From positions 1 through 22,928 of the forward strand of contig CAMLSI010000019.1 in NCBI GenBank assembly GCA_946482585.1: DNA of 22,928 nt, read 5' to 3'. Both the position numbers and the translations under genes were made by a program. Below are positions 15,789 to 22,160 of the stretch, piece after piece. The DNA is from an uncultured Lysobacteraceae bacterium (GTDB taxonomy: Bacteria; Pseudomonadota; Gammaproteobacteria; Xanthomonadales; Rhodanobacteraceae). The notes beneath the pieces were generated by a model. It searched no databases, was not told the origin of the DNA, and saw only the letters and a list, made by a program, of their open reading frames with translations. How positions within the stretch are numbered: the first letter of the stretch is position 1; every line of letters begins with the position of its first letter.

Positions 15789-15919
15789 CGCAAAAAAAGT
15801 TTGGCCGGAGTGTCCGGTCGAAAGACCCGACTGCGTTACTAGCTTCCGAGTACCCGTGGCGGGTGCCGAATCGGTTCGCCGGACCAGGTGAAATCGCACA
15901 CAAATCCGTCGCTAAAGCG

Positions 15920-15949
15920 TTGACGGCGTTTGATTGTGCTGATTACACT
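15920..15949 (+). promoter_or_regulatory. Putative strong promoter of the exported-protein operon
   Basis: TTGACG (15920-15925), an 18-base spacer and TACACT (15944-15949) form a plausible sigma-70 promoter. The predicted leader is about 70 bases and carries a hairpin and a near-ideal Shine-Dalgarno sequence. No other good promoter is seen before the first exported-protein gene. Confidence 0.55.
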
Positions 15950-15981
15950 CCTTTTCTGTCGGGCCCCATGAACCTATCCGT

Positions 15982-16004
15982 GGGCAGGGAGCGAGCTTCC
16001 GCCC
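15982..16004 (+). promoter_or_regulatory. 5' UTR hairpin before the exported-protein operon
   Basis: Four plus five base pairs, with a single bulged A at 15986 and a CGAG loop, fold just ten bases before the GGGAGA ribosome binding site (16015-16020). Such leader hairpins often stabilise abundant mRNAs. A regulatory role is possible but not shown. Confidence 0.4.
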
Positions 16005-16025
16005 GATCCAACTTGGGAGAAATCA

Positions 16026-16814
16026 ATGAAAGCCAATGTCATGATGAAGACGCTGTCGCTGGCAGTGTTGGGTCTGGCGGGTATGTCGTTTGCGGGTGCG
16101 TCGATGGCGCAGGGTTGCCCGACGACGGTCGGCCAGAATCAGACGCCGCCGGGCGTGTGGTCGGTGGCGTTGCAGACGCAGGCGGCACTCAGTGTCGTAA
16201 CGCCGGGTCTTGCCGGCACGGCGTGCGGTCTGCAGGTGGCTCTGAACCAGAATTCCTCGGCGTCGGCGAAGTCCGGCGTGGTCGATCAGACCCCGAATGC
16301 CGAGCAGCGTTACCGCGCTCGTTTCGTCGTCAGCACCGCGATTGCGCTGACGCAGCTCAACCGCACGGCGCTGATCTTCAACGTCGTCGGCCCGGCTGCT
16401 GCTCCGGGTGGCACGTCGAATGCGATGCAGGTCTTCATGAACGGCACCGGCACCGCACGTGGTCTGCGCCTGCTCATCGGCGACACGGCTGCTGCCGGTC
16501 AGTACCGTCAGGTCGACATTCCGCTGCCGAACCAGGCTGGCGAAAACCGTATCGAAATCGATCTGACCTTCGCTGCCGGCGCCGGCACGAACGGCCAGCT
16601 CCGTTACTGGGTGACCGACCAGGCTACGGCCACGACCGACGGTTCGCCGACCGGTACCGTGACCGGTCTCGCGAACGGCGCCTGGGGCGGCGTCGATCAG
16701 GTCGTTCTCGGCCTGGCTGGTGCGAGCAACCAGTGGCGCACCAACTTCACCGCTACCGATTTCGTCAAGTTCGACGAGTTCGACTCGCGTCGCCAGTCGT
16801 TCATCGGCCAATAA
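16026..16814 (+). CDS. Exported protein, jelly-roll-like, unknown function
   Basis: The 262-residue protein has a signal peptide: a Lys-containing N-terminus, a hydrophobic core, and an ASMA-Q cleavage site after about residue 28. Cys31 and Cys67 could form one disulfide. The rest is rich in alternating beta-strand patterns. It includes EQRYRARFVV near residue 95, a QVDIPLPNQAGENRIEIDL stretch, and an end reading FVKFDEFDSRRQSFIGQ. I recall similar YRARF... and DxFxSRRxxxIG signatures in LamG-like exported proteins of Xanthomonadales, but I could not confirm this. GGGAGA five bases before the ATG is a very good ribosome binding site. Codons GCT, GGT and CGT are commoner than in nearby genes, a sign of high expression. 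The paralogue at 16843 follows after 28 bases. Confidence 0.8.
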   Translation: MKANVMMKTLSLAVLGLAGMSFAGASMAQGCPTTVGQNQTPPGVWSVALQTQAALSVVTPGLAGTACGLQVALNQNSSASAKSGVVDQTPNAEQRYRARFVVSTAIALTQLNRTALIFNVVGPAAAPGGTSNAMQVFMNGTGTARGLRLLIGDTAAAGQYRQVDIPLPNQAGENRIEIDLTFAAGAGTNGQLRYWVTDQATATTDGSPTGTVTGLANGAWGGVDQVVLGLAGASNQWRTNFTATDFVKFDEFDSRRQSFIGQ

Positions 16815-16842
16815 TCACAGCAAAAACGGAGTGACCCTGAAC

Positions 16843-17334
16843 ATGAACTTCAAGAAGACGATGATTGCCGTCGCCGCCCAGATGCTCCTGGTCGGCGGCG
16901 CATACGCGCAGACCTGTACCCCGACCGCCGGTGTCCTCAACGATGCCTCCGGTATCGTCAACGTCAACACCTGCTCGTCGACGAACCAGCTGCTGACGGC
17001 CTGCAACGGCGTCGACGCGATTGGCGCTTCGCCGGACACGATCTATTCGGTTCAGATCGGTGCGACGGCTACGGGCAGCATCTCGGCTGCTCCGACCGGC
17101 TATGACCTGAAGCTGGCGCTGCTGCAGGGCACCTGCTCGGGCAGCTCGACCTGTATCCGTGACGCCGACGCCGGCGGCATCGGTGCCACCGAGCAGTTCA
17201 GCGTGTCGGGCCTCGCGGCTGGCGGCTACTTCGTGCTGCTGACCGCGTTCGGCGGCTCGCCGGATTGCGGCGCGACCGCAATCACGGTGACCCCGACGAT
17301 GCCGGTTGCACTGCAGAACTTCTCGGTCGACTGA
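16843..17334 (+). CDS. Small exported six-cysteine protein, PPC-like, paralogue A
   Basis: The 163-residue protein has a signal peptide cleaved after about Ala22 (AYA-Q). The mature part has six cysteines, in QTC, NTC, TAC, GTC, STC and PDC, enough for three disulfides. The order of strands (DTIYSVQIG, GYDLKLALLQG, FSVSGLAAGGYFVLLTAFGG) resembles the bacterial pre-peptidase C-terminal (PPC) beta-sandwich, with the YDLKLAL strand and the Gly-rich turn. It ends MPVALQNFSVD. Its paralogue lies at 19268. The function is unknown; the assignment of the fold is by pattern only. GGAG is 11 bases before ATG 16843; the open frame further upstream belongs to the previous gene region. A strong terminator follows 23 bases after the stop. 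Confidence 0.82.
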   Translation: MNFKKTMIAVAAQMLLVGGAYAQTCTPTAGVLNDASGIVNVNTCSSTNQLLTACNGVDAIGASPDTIYSVQIGATATGSISAAPTGYDLKLALLQGTCSGSSTCIRDADAGGIGATEQFSVSGLAAGGYFVLLTAFGGSPDCGATAITVTPTMPVALQNFSVD

Positions 17335-17357
17335 TCGTCCAAGTTGTGGGTTTTACG

Positions 17358-17387
17358 AAGCCCGTCCCGTAAGGGGCGGGCTTTTTT
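17358..17387 (+). terminator. Rho-independent terminator between exported-protein genes
   Basis: An 11-bp stem (17358-17368 with 17373-17383, one G-T pair) closes a GTAA loop and runs into six T (17382-17387). The next gene's ribosome binding site starts only five bases later, so this may act as an intercistronic attenuator. Confidence 0.88.
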
Positions 17388-17402
17388 CTTTAGAGGACTG
17401 CC

Positions 17403-18785
17403 GTGATCCGTCGAATCGCTTTGCTCACTTGTGGATTGTTTTCCTGCGTCGGCCTGGCCCATGCCGTGAAAGTGGAGCCGGGCGACGTCGGGCCTATTTA
17501 TCAGTTTCAGAAGGCTCGTTCGTCCTTCACGATCGTCAACGATACCGACAGCGAAATTCGCGGAATCGTCGTCAAAGCACTGCGGCCGGCCGATCGCATT
17601 CTGTCGGCACCTACGAGCCTTGCTGTCGGCGGCAATGCGGTCGTCGACGTCGAGATCGACAGCCAGAACGATGTCGGTGCTCGAGGCCATACATTCACCA
17701 TCGGGTTCGATGGCGCGAAAATGCCTGCCCTTGCGCGTGTTTCGCTTTACGGCTTGAGCGTCGTGAACGACCCGCAGCGCATACTGGACTTCGAGACGGT
17801 CAAGGGCGGCGAGTCGCCGGTCATTGCCTACTCACTGCAGACCGATGATCCGAATCTTCGCATCGCGGCAATCAAGGACGCTCCCGCCTTCACCGAGGTA
17901 ACCGTCGACAAGGACGGACGCGGCCTCGTCGTGCGTCATCGCGACAAGACGACCTGGGGCAAGCTCGCCGGCATCATCAAGGTCCGGCTCGATTCGCCGT
18001 TGCAGCAGGAAGCATGGATTCCCGTCGAGACCGAAGTGCGTGGCGACGTCGTTCCGTCGACGACGAACTTCAGCCTTGGCGTCGCTCGCATCGGCCAGCA
18101 GAACGAATACATCCTGCAGTATCGCAGCGAGGGCAAGCCGTTCACGCTCGACAAGGCGGCGCTCGAGGGTATCGCCGGAACGACGAAGATCGAAAAGTGC
18201 GTCGGCGGCGAGAAATTCTGCCAGCAGGTGCGCCTCCTCATCGACGGCGATCAACCCAGCGGTCAGATCAACGGAATTCTGCGTGCCCATGTTGCCGGAT
18301 ACGATCGCGATATCGTCGTTCTGACCGGCGGCCTGCTCGTATCCAAGGACGTCAAGATCAAGAGCCTCGACGAGGTGCTCGCGAACGCCAAACAAACGGA
18401 AGCCGGCAAGCCGGCGGCGTCGCTGAACGACGCGCTCAAGTCGATGAGCGTTGTCGAAAAACCGGTCGAGGCCGCGATTCCGCCCGGCAACGGCCCGCTG
18501 CTGCGTTGGTCCGTCGACAACGAAGGTCTGATCTACGGTTACGGCATCTATCGCGCGGAAAGCGAGCAGGGCGTGTTCATGCGCCAAGGCGAGATCGTGC
18601 GGAAGTCGGTACTTTCGAAGCCCGGCGTGACGTCGAACTATGCGGCGCGAGACACGCACGCGACGGTGGGCAAGGAATACTGGTATCGCATCGCGACGTT
18701 CTACGCCGACGGCAAACGCGAGTTTCTGACCCCCCCTCAGCGTGTGAAGGTCCGTTCTCCCGAGGCGGAAGCGGCCGCGCGCTGA
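17403..18785 (+). CDS. Exported protein with Ig-like (DUF1573-like) repeats and C-terminal Fn3-like domain
   Basis: The 460-residue protein starts at GTG 17403, with AGAGGA (17392-17397) five bases upstream. An export signal is clear (Arg-Arg, then a hydrophobic core); cleavage is likely after Ala21. Cys15 after LFS gives a weak lipobox alternative. Beta-rich segments follow, such as YQFQKARSSFTIVNDTD and ILDFETVKGGESPVIAYSL, whose pattern recalls DUF1573 and other Ig-like folds. A CX6C pair (KCVGGEKFC) lies mid-protein. The last 100 residues (LLRWSVDNEGLIYGYGIYRAE to EYWYRIATFYADGKREF) look like a fibronectin type III domain. Function is unknown. It may be a surface or periplasmic partner of the small neighbours. 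It has no obvious promoter of its own. Confidence 0.8.
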   Translation: MIRRIALLTCGLFSCVGLAHAVKVEPGDVGPIYQFQKARSSFTIVNDTDSEIRGIVVKALRPADRILSAPTSLAVGGNAVVDVEIDSQNDVGARGHTFTIGFDGAKMPALARVSLYGLSVVNDPQRILDFETVKGGESPVIAYSLQTDDPNLRIAAIKDAPAFTEVTVDKDGRGLVVRHRDKTTWGKLAGIIKVRLDSPLQQEAWIPVETEVRGDVVPSTTNFSLGVARIGQQNEYILQYRSEGKPFTLDKAALEGIAGTTKIEKCVGGEKFCQQVRLLIDGDQPSGQINGILRAHVAGYDRDIVVLTGGLLVSKDVKIKSLDEVLANAKQTEAGKPAASLNDALKSMSVVEKPVEAAIPPGNGPLLRWSVDNEGLIYGYGIYRAESEQGVFMRQGEIVRKSVLSKPGVTSNYAARDTHATVGKEYWYRIATFYADGKREFLTPPQRVKVRSPEAEAAAR

Positions 18786-19034
18786 ATCCGCGCCGCCGGA
18801 GTGGCGAAGCGAGTTGCAGCAACCGGTACTTGGGTTGCCGCGGCCCGCTCGTTCATCAGACCACGACTGCGGAACCGGTTTTTCCGAGAGGCGTGCTGGA
18901 ACCCCCAACATCACCATCGCCAAGGTTTTGTCGAAGGCGGCGGTGAATTGAGCGGCGGGGCGACCGCCTTGCGATGCGCCGGTCACGGAACCGCCGTGGT
19001 GCTGTGAACGATTGGTTGCCCGCATAACCTGTTG

Positions 19035-19064
19035 TTGACGACTTGCTTCGTACGATCGTACAAA
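19035..19064 (+). promoter_or_regulatory. Putative promoter of paralogue B
   Basis: TTGACG (19035-19040), an 18-base spacer and TACAAA (19059-19064) have the same layout as the promoter at 15920-15949. The distance to the start codon leaves an unusually long leader. Confidence 0.45.
19050..19061. promoter_or_regulatory. 12-bp palindrome over the spacer and -10, operator candidate
   Basis: GTACGATCGTAC is its own reverse complement. It covers the last part of the promoter spacer and the first three bases of the -10 element, a classical repressor position. The cognate regulator is not in the window. Confidence 0.4.
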
Positions 19065-19267
19065 GTCGCGTCCGCTACGCTTTGTGCCAAACCGTATGAG
19101 GTGTCTTCGTGGAATGGTTCCGCGGGCAGCTCCGGATTCCGGGCCGACGTCTTGGTTCTCATGTCGTTTCGCGCGACGTTTCTCGTCGATCGATGTGGTG
19201 TGGTGATCGTTTTCGCCGCGAAAACCCGTCTAGGTACGTAAAGGAAAATGACGCTCGGAGACCGACG

Positions 19268-19750
19268 ATGATCAAAGCCAGCCTTGCTTCTCTCGCTGTA
19301 GCGACACTGCTGTTTGCCGGAAGCGGACAGGCGCAGACTTGCTCTCCGGCAGCCGGCGCGATGGTCCCCGGAACGGTGAGCATCAATACATGCAGTTCAT
19401 CCAACCAGCTGCTGACCGCCTGCAACGGGGTCGATGCCATCGGTGCATCCCCCGACACGATCTATTCGCTGCAGTTGAACGGTAGCGAGAATGGATCGAT
19501 TGCCGCGACGCCGACGGGCTACGACCTCAAGCTCGCATTGCTGCAGGGAGCGTGTTCGGGTTCGTCGACGTGTATCCGCGACGCCGATGCCGGTGGCGTG
19601 GGCATCCAGGAAGCGTTCGGATTCAGCGGCCTGCCGGCGGGCAGCTACTACGTGCTGCTGACCTCGTTCGGCGGCACTCCCGATTGCGGTTCGACGATGA
19701 TCACGGCGATCAGCGTGCCGGTGACGCTGCAGAAGTTCTCGGTGGACTGA
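19268..19750 (+). CDS. Small exported six-cysteine protein, PPC-like, paralogue B
   Basis: The 160-residue protein has a signal peptide (cleavage after about Ala22, GQA-Q) and a mature part closely similar to paralogue A at 16843. The middle stretches LLTACNGVDAIGASPDTIYS and GYDLKLALLQG, and the six cysteines, are shared; N-terminal signal sequences differ. It ends VPVTLQKFSVD, the same type of tail. Synonymous codons differ from paralogue A and are less biased to GCT/GGT/CGT, so the duplication is not recent. GGAG seven bases upstream supports ATG 19268. The frame is open upstream to a GTG at 19109, but that would bury the signal peptide. It has its own promoter and terminator. Function unknown. 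Confidence 0.82.
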   Translation: MIKASLASLAVATLLFAGSGQAQTCSPAAGAMVPGTVSINTCSSSNQLLTACNGVDAIGASPDTIYSLQLNGSENGSIAATPTGYDLKLALLQGACSGSSTCIRDADAGGVGIQEAFGFSGLPAGSYYVLLTSFGGTPDCGSTMITAISVPVTLQKFSVD

Positions 19751-19780
19751 GCAGCGCGATAGCCGTCGTCGTTGCAAAAC

Positions 19781-19812
19781 AAAAAGCCCGTCCTCGCGGA
19801 CGGGCTTTTTTT
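19781..19812. terminator. Bidirectional Rho-independent terminator
   Basis: A 13-bp perfect stem (19781-19793 with 19798-19810), a TCGC loop and seven T make a strong terminator for the exported-protein gene. Five A on the 5' side give a T run in the other direction, so it can also end the minus-strand cyclophilin transcript, whose stop is at 19832. Confidence 0.93.
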
Positions 19813-19831
19813 CGTGTTCCGGTGCAGTGCG

Positions 19832-20488
19832 CTACTGTACGAACTCGGCCTTGTCGATCGTGATCGCGACCTTCGGCACGTCGCCCGGCAGCGGGCCCTG
19901 CGCCGAAGTCTCGACGGCCTTGATCTTCTCGACGACGTCCATGCCAGCGACGACCTTGCCGAACACGGCGTATCCGTAGGTCATGCCGCTCTGGTCGCTG
20001 ACGTAGTCCAGGCGCTTGTTGTCGACGACATTGATGAAGAACTGCGCCGTCGCCGAATGCGGGTCGTTGGTGCGCGCCATGGCGACTGTGCCTTTGAGGT
20101 TCGACAGGCCGTTGTTCGCCTCGTTCTGGATCGCCGGACGCGTGCGCTTCTGCGTGAGGTCCTTGGTGAAACCGCCACCCTGGATCATGAAACCGTTGAT
20201 CACGCGGTGGAACACGGTGCCGTTGTAGAAGCCGTCCTTCACGTACTGCTGGAAGTTCTCGACCGACTTCGGCGCTTTGTCCGGGTACAGCTCGATCGTG
20301 ATGTCGCCCATCGACGTGCGCAGCACGACCTGAGGATGAGCGGCCTTGGCCGCATCGGCCGGCGCCTCGGCGACTTTGGCCGCGGTGGCGGGCTTGGCGT
20401 CGGCCTTGGGTGCGGGCTTGGGCTGGTTCTGGGCCCCGGCAGCCAGCGGCAGCATCAGGGCGAAGGCGAGCAGATAGTGCTTCAGCAC
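19832..20488 (-). CDS. ppiA: Periplasmic peptidyl-prolyl cis-trans isomerase, cyclophilin type
   Basis: The enzyme speeds proline isomerisation in exported proteins. The 218-residue precursor has a signal peptide ([20 protein letters not shown], cleavage near residue 19). An Ala/Lys/Pro-rich linker reaches about residue 50. The cyclophilin domain follows, with [29 protein letters not shown] (catalytic Arg in FHR), [24 protein letters not shown] and [15 protein letters not shown]. The start is GTG 20488, with AAGGAG seven bases upstream in the mRNA. Length and the signal peptide point to the PpiA rather than the cytoplasmic PpiB group. The linker is longer than in E. coli PpiA. Confidence 0.92.
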   Translation of the reverse strand: MLKHYLLAFALMLPLAAGAQNQPKPAPKADAKPATAAKVAEAPADAAKAAHPQVVLRTSMGDITIELYPDKAPKSVENFQQYVKDGFYNGTVFHRVINGFMIQGGGFTKDLTQKRTRPAIQNEANNGLSNLKGTVAMARTNDPHSATAQFFINVVDNKRLDYVSDQSGMTYGYAVFGKVVAGMDVVEKIKAVETSAQGPLPGDVPKVAITIDKAEFVQ

Positions 20489-20516
20489 GGGAAAACTCCT
20501 TGAGACGGGAATGGCA

Positions 20517-20522
20517 ATGATA
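20517..20522 (-). promoter_or_regulatory. Putative -10 element of the cyclophilin gene
   Basis: TATCAT on the minus strand, about 29 bases before the GTG start, matches five of six consensus bases. It lies in the 77-base gap after ppx. No strong -35 is visible. Confidence 0.4.
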
Positions 20523-20565
20523 CGCGGCGAGGCCGTTCGCGGCAGCTATGCGAAGACCGCCGGGC

Positions 20566-22089
20566 CTAGACCCTCTCGGCGGCGCGCAGTTGCAGCTTGA
20601 AGCCGAGATCCTTGAGGTGTTCGCGTTCCTGATCGAGATCGGCGACGGTCAGCGGATGCTGTTCGAGCCAGTCGCGACCCAGCTTGAGCTCGAGCAGGCG
20701 TTCGTCGCCGCGCACGGTCAAGGCCGGCAGGCGGTCGGCGCTGCGCGCGCGGTGGAGCAGCGCGGCCACGCGCAGCAGCGCGGTCACGCGCATCGCGGTG
20801 CGGCGCAGCCGTTCCGGCAGCGCGGCCAGCGCGTCCTGATCGGGTTTGCGTCGATGGCAGCGCAGGATGGTCGCGAGGAAGTCCTGCTCCTGCCGCGTGA
20901 AGCCGGCGAGATCCGAATGGCGCACCAGGTAGGCGCCGTGCACATGGTGCTGGCTATGCGCGATGGCGAGGCCGATCTCGTGGATGCGCGAGGCCCAGCG
21001 CAGCCAGTCGAGCGCATCACCGTCGAGCTGCCAGGGGTCGGCCAACTGGTCGAACAGCAATTGTGCGGTCGCTTCGACGCGGCGTGCGTGCGCCCGATCG
21101 ACGTCGTAGCGGCGCACCAGCGATTCGATGCTCGCCGTGCGCGGGTCGCGCTGTTCGGCGCGGCCGATCAGGTCGTAGAGCAGTCCTTCGCGCATGGCCG
21201 TCTCGCAGACCTGCATGCGCTGGAGATCCAGCGCCTCGAACGCCGCCTGCAGGATCGCGATGCCGCCGGCGACGACGCTCTGCCGTTCCTCGGACAGGCC
21301 GAGCAGACGCAGCTTGTCGATGCTGCCGGCGGTCAGCAGCGCATCGCGCAGGCGTTCGAGACTGCCGCGCGTGATGTCCGCGTCGCTCCAGCCATTGGCC
21401 TGCACGATGTTGCCGATCGCGCGGATCGTGCCCGAAGAGCCGATGGTTTCGCCCCAGCCGTGCGCGCGATAGTCGGCGGCGAATTGTTGCAGCTCGACAC
21501 CGATCTCGGTCTGCGCCTGGCGCCAGCGCTTGGCGGTGAGCTTGCCGTCTTCGAAGAAACGCAAGGTGCTCGCGACGCAGCCCATCTGCAGGCTTTCGGT
21601 TTCGAGCGCGTCCATACCCTGGCCGATGATGAATTCCGTGCTGCCGCCGCCGATGTCGATGCAGAGGCGGCGCTCGCGCGACTCGGGCAGGCCGTGCGCG
21701 ACACCGAGATAGATCAGGCGCGCTTCTTCGCGGCCGGACACGATTTCGATGGGATGGCCCAGCGCGGTTTCCGCCGGCAGCAGAAACGCATGCGGCGCGC
21801 TCATGCGGCGTACGGTGTTCGTTGCGACGGCACGCACGCGTCCGGGCGGCAGCGCGCGCAACCGCTGACCGAACCGCGCGAGGCAGGCGAGCGCGCGATC
21901 ACGCCGGTTGCTGTCGAGCGTCCCGTCGCGCTGCAGGCCGGCCGCCATGCGCACGCTGTCGCGCAGCCGGTCGATGACGCGCAATTCGCCGTGCTGATAG
22001 CGCGCGACGACCATGTGAAAGCTGTTGGAGCCCAGATCGACGGCGGCGAGCAGTTCGCCGTCCTGGATGGGCTTCTGGCCGTTGGGCAC
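20566..22089 (-). CDS. ppx: Exopolyphosphatase / guanosine pentaphosphate phosphohydrolase Ppx
   Basis: Ppx removes terminal phosphates from polyphosphate chains and may also act on pppGpp. The protein has 507 residues, the usual length. The N-terminal ASKHA fold carries AVDLGSNSFHMVVAR (16-30), the catalytic Glu121 in VSGREEARLIYLG, and the phosphate loop IDIGGGSTEFIIG (144-156). SSGTIRAIGNIVQANG follows. The C-terminal half is an HD-like helical domain (RIHEIGLAIAHSQHHVHGAYLV). The start is GTG 22089, with GAGGT seven bases upstream. The open frame continues to 22518, but that is a shadow of ppk. ppk lies 71 bases upstream on the same strand, a ppk-ppx operon as in E. coli. Confidence 0.96.
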   Translation of the reverse strand: MPNGQKPIQDGELLAAVDLGSNSFHMVVARYQHGELRVIDRLRDSVRMAAGLQRDGTLDSNRRDRALACLARFGQRLRALPPGRVRAVATNTVRRMSAPHAFLLPAETALGHPIEIVSGREEARLIYLGVAHGLPESRERRLCIDIGGGSTEFIIGQGMDALETESLQMGCVASTLRFFEDGKLTAKRWRQAQTEIGVELQQFAADYRAHGWGETIGSSGTIRAIGNIVQANGWSDADITRGSLERLRDALLTAGSIDKLRLLGLSEERQSVVAGGIAILQAAFEALDLQRMQVCETAMREGLLYDLIGRAEQRDPRTASIESLVRRYDVDRAHARRVEATAQLLFDQLADPWQLDGDALDWLRWASRIHEIGLAIAHSQHHVHGAYLVRHSDLAGFTRQEQDFLATILRCHRRKPDQDALAALPERLRRTAMRVTALLRVAALLHRARSADRLPALTVRGDERLLELKLGRDWLEQHPLTVADLDQEREHLKDLGFKLQLRAAERV

Positions 22090-22095
22090 GCGCTG

Positions 22096-22100
22096 ACCTC
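22096..22100 (-). promoter_or_regulatory. Ribosome binding site deciding the ppx start
   Basis: GAGGT in the mRNA sense, about seven bases before GTG 22089. No ATG start exists near the conserved N-terminus. Confidence 0.5.
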
Positions 22101-22130
22101 GGGGCTGGTAGGCCGACGGATTCTGCCATG

Positions 22131-22154
22131 GCGGCCGCACGCTCGCGCGGCCGC
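22131..22154 (-). promoter_or_regulatory. Hairpin between ppk and ppx
   Basis: Two copies of GCGGCCGC (22131-22138 and 22147-22154), each self-complementary, can pair as an eight-base stem with an eight-base loop. It lies directly after the ppk stop and has no T run. It may lower ppx expression or protect the ppk mRNA end. Confidence 0.4.
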
Positions 22155-22160
22155 GAGGGG

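Larger units (their letters stand above)
15733..16025. other. Divergent intergenic region between glycan and exported-protein genes
   Basis: This 293-base gap is lower in GC than its surroundings. It holds the minus-strand GT2 promoter, a plus-strand promoter at 15920-15949 and a 5' UTR hairpin. A short hairpin (CCGGA, 15805-15809, with TCCGG, 15813-15817) is followed, in the minus direction, by a run of seven T at 15792-15798 (A on the plus strand), a weak terminator-like element. A second small hairpin, ACCCG/CGGGT, lies near 15853-15865. I see no gene in it. Confidence 0.6.
18786..19267. other. 482-base intergenic region, long leader of paralogue B
   Basis: No gene is supported here. The first half (18786-19030) has short repeats of GGTTGCC, small palindromes such as AACCGGTT at 18873-18880, and GGCGGT/ACCGCC arms near 18940-18970, but no clear terminator for the gene before it. 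The second half holds a promoter (19035-19064) with a 12-bp palindrome, then a leader of about 195 bases. A seven-codon reading frame, ATG 19248 to TGA 19271, overlaps the start of the next gene as ATGA and could be a leader peptide. Confidence 0.55.

Noticed and set aside
15733..15903. N-terminal extension of the GT2 protein to ATG 15903
   Set aside because: The added 57 residues show no GT2 similarity and would cover the predicted promoter; GTG 15732 has a ribosome binding site.
18786..19030. Decayed gene or small RNA between the Fn3-like protein and paralogue B
   Set aside because: No frame shows a domain, and no promoter-terminator pair marks a small RNA. The short repeats are too weak to call.
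19109..19267. Upstream start of paralogue B at GTG 19109
   Set aside because: It would place the signal peptide inside the protein; ATG 19268 has a good ribosome binding site.
22131..22154. Repeated GCGGCCGC as mobile-element ends
   Set aside because: No transposase and no target duplication are present; the pair fits a simple RNA hairpin.
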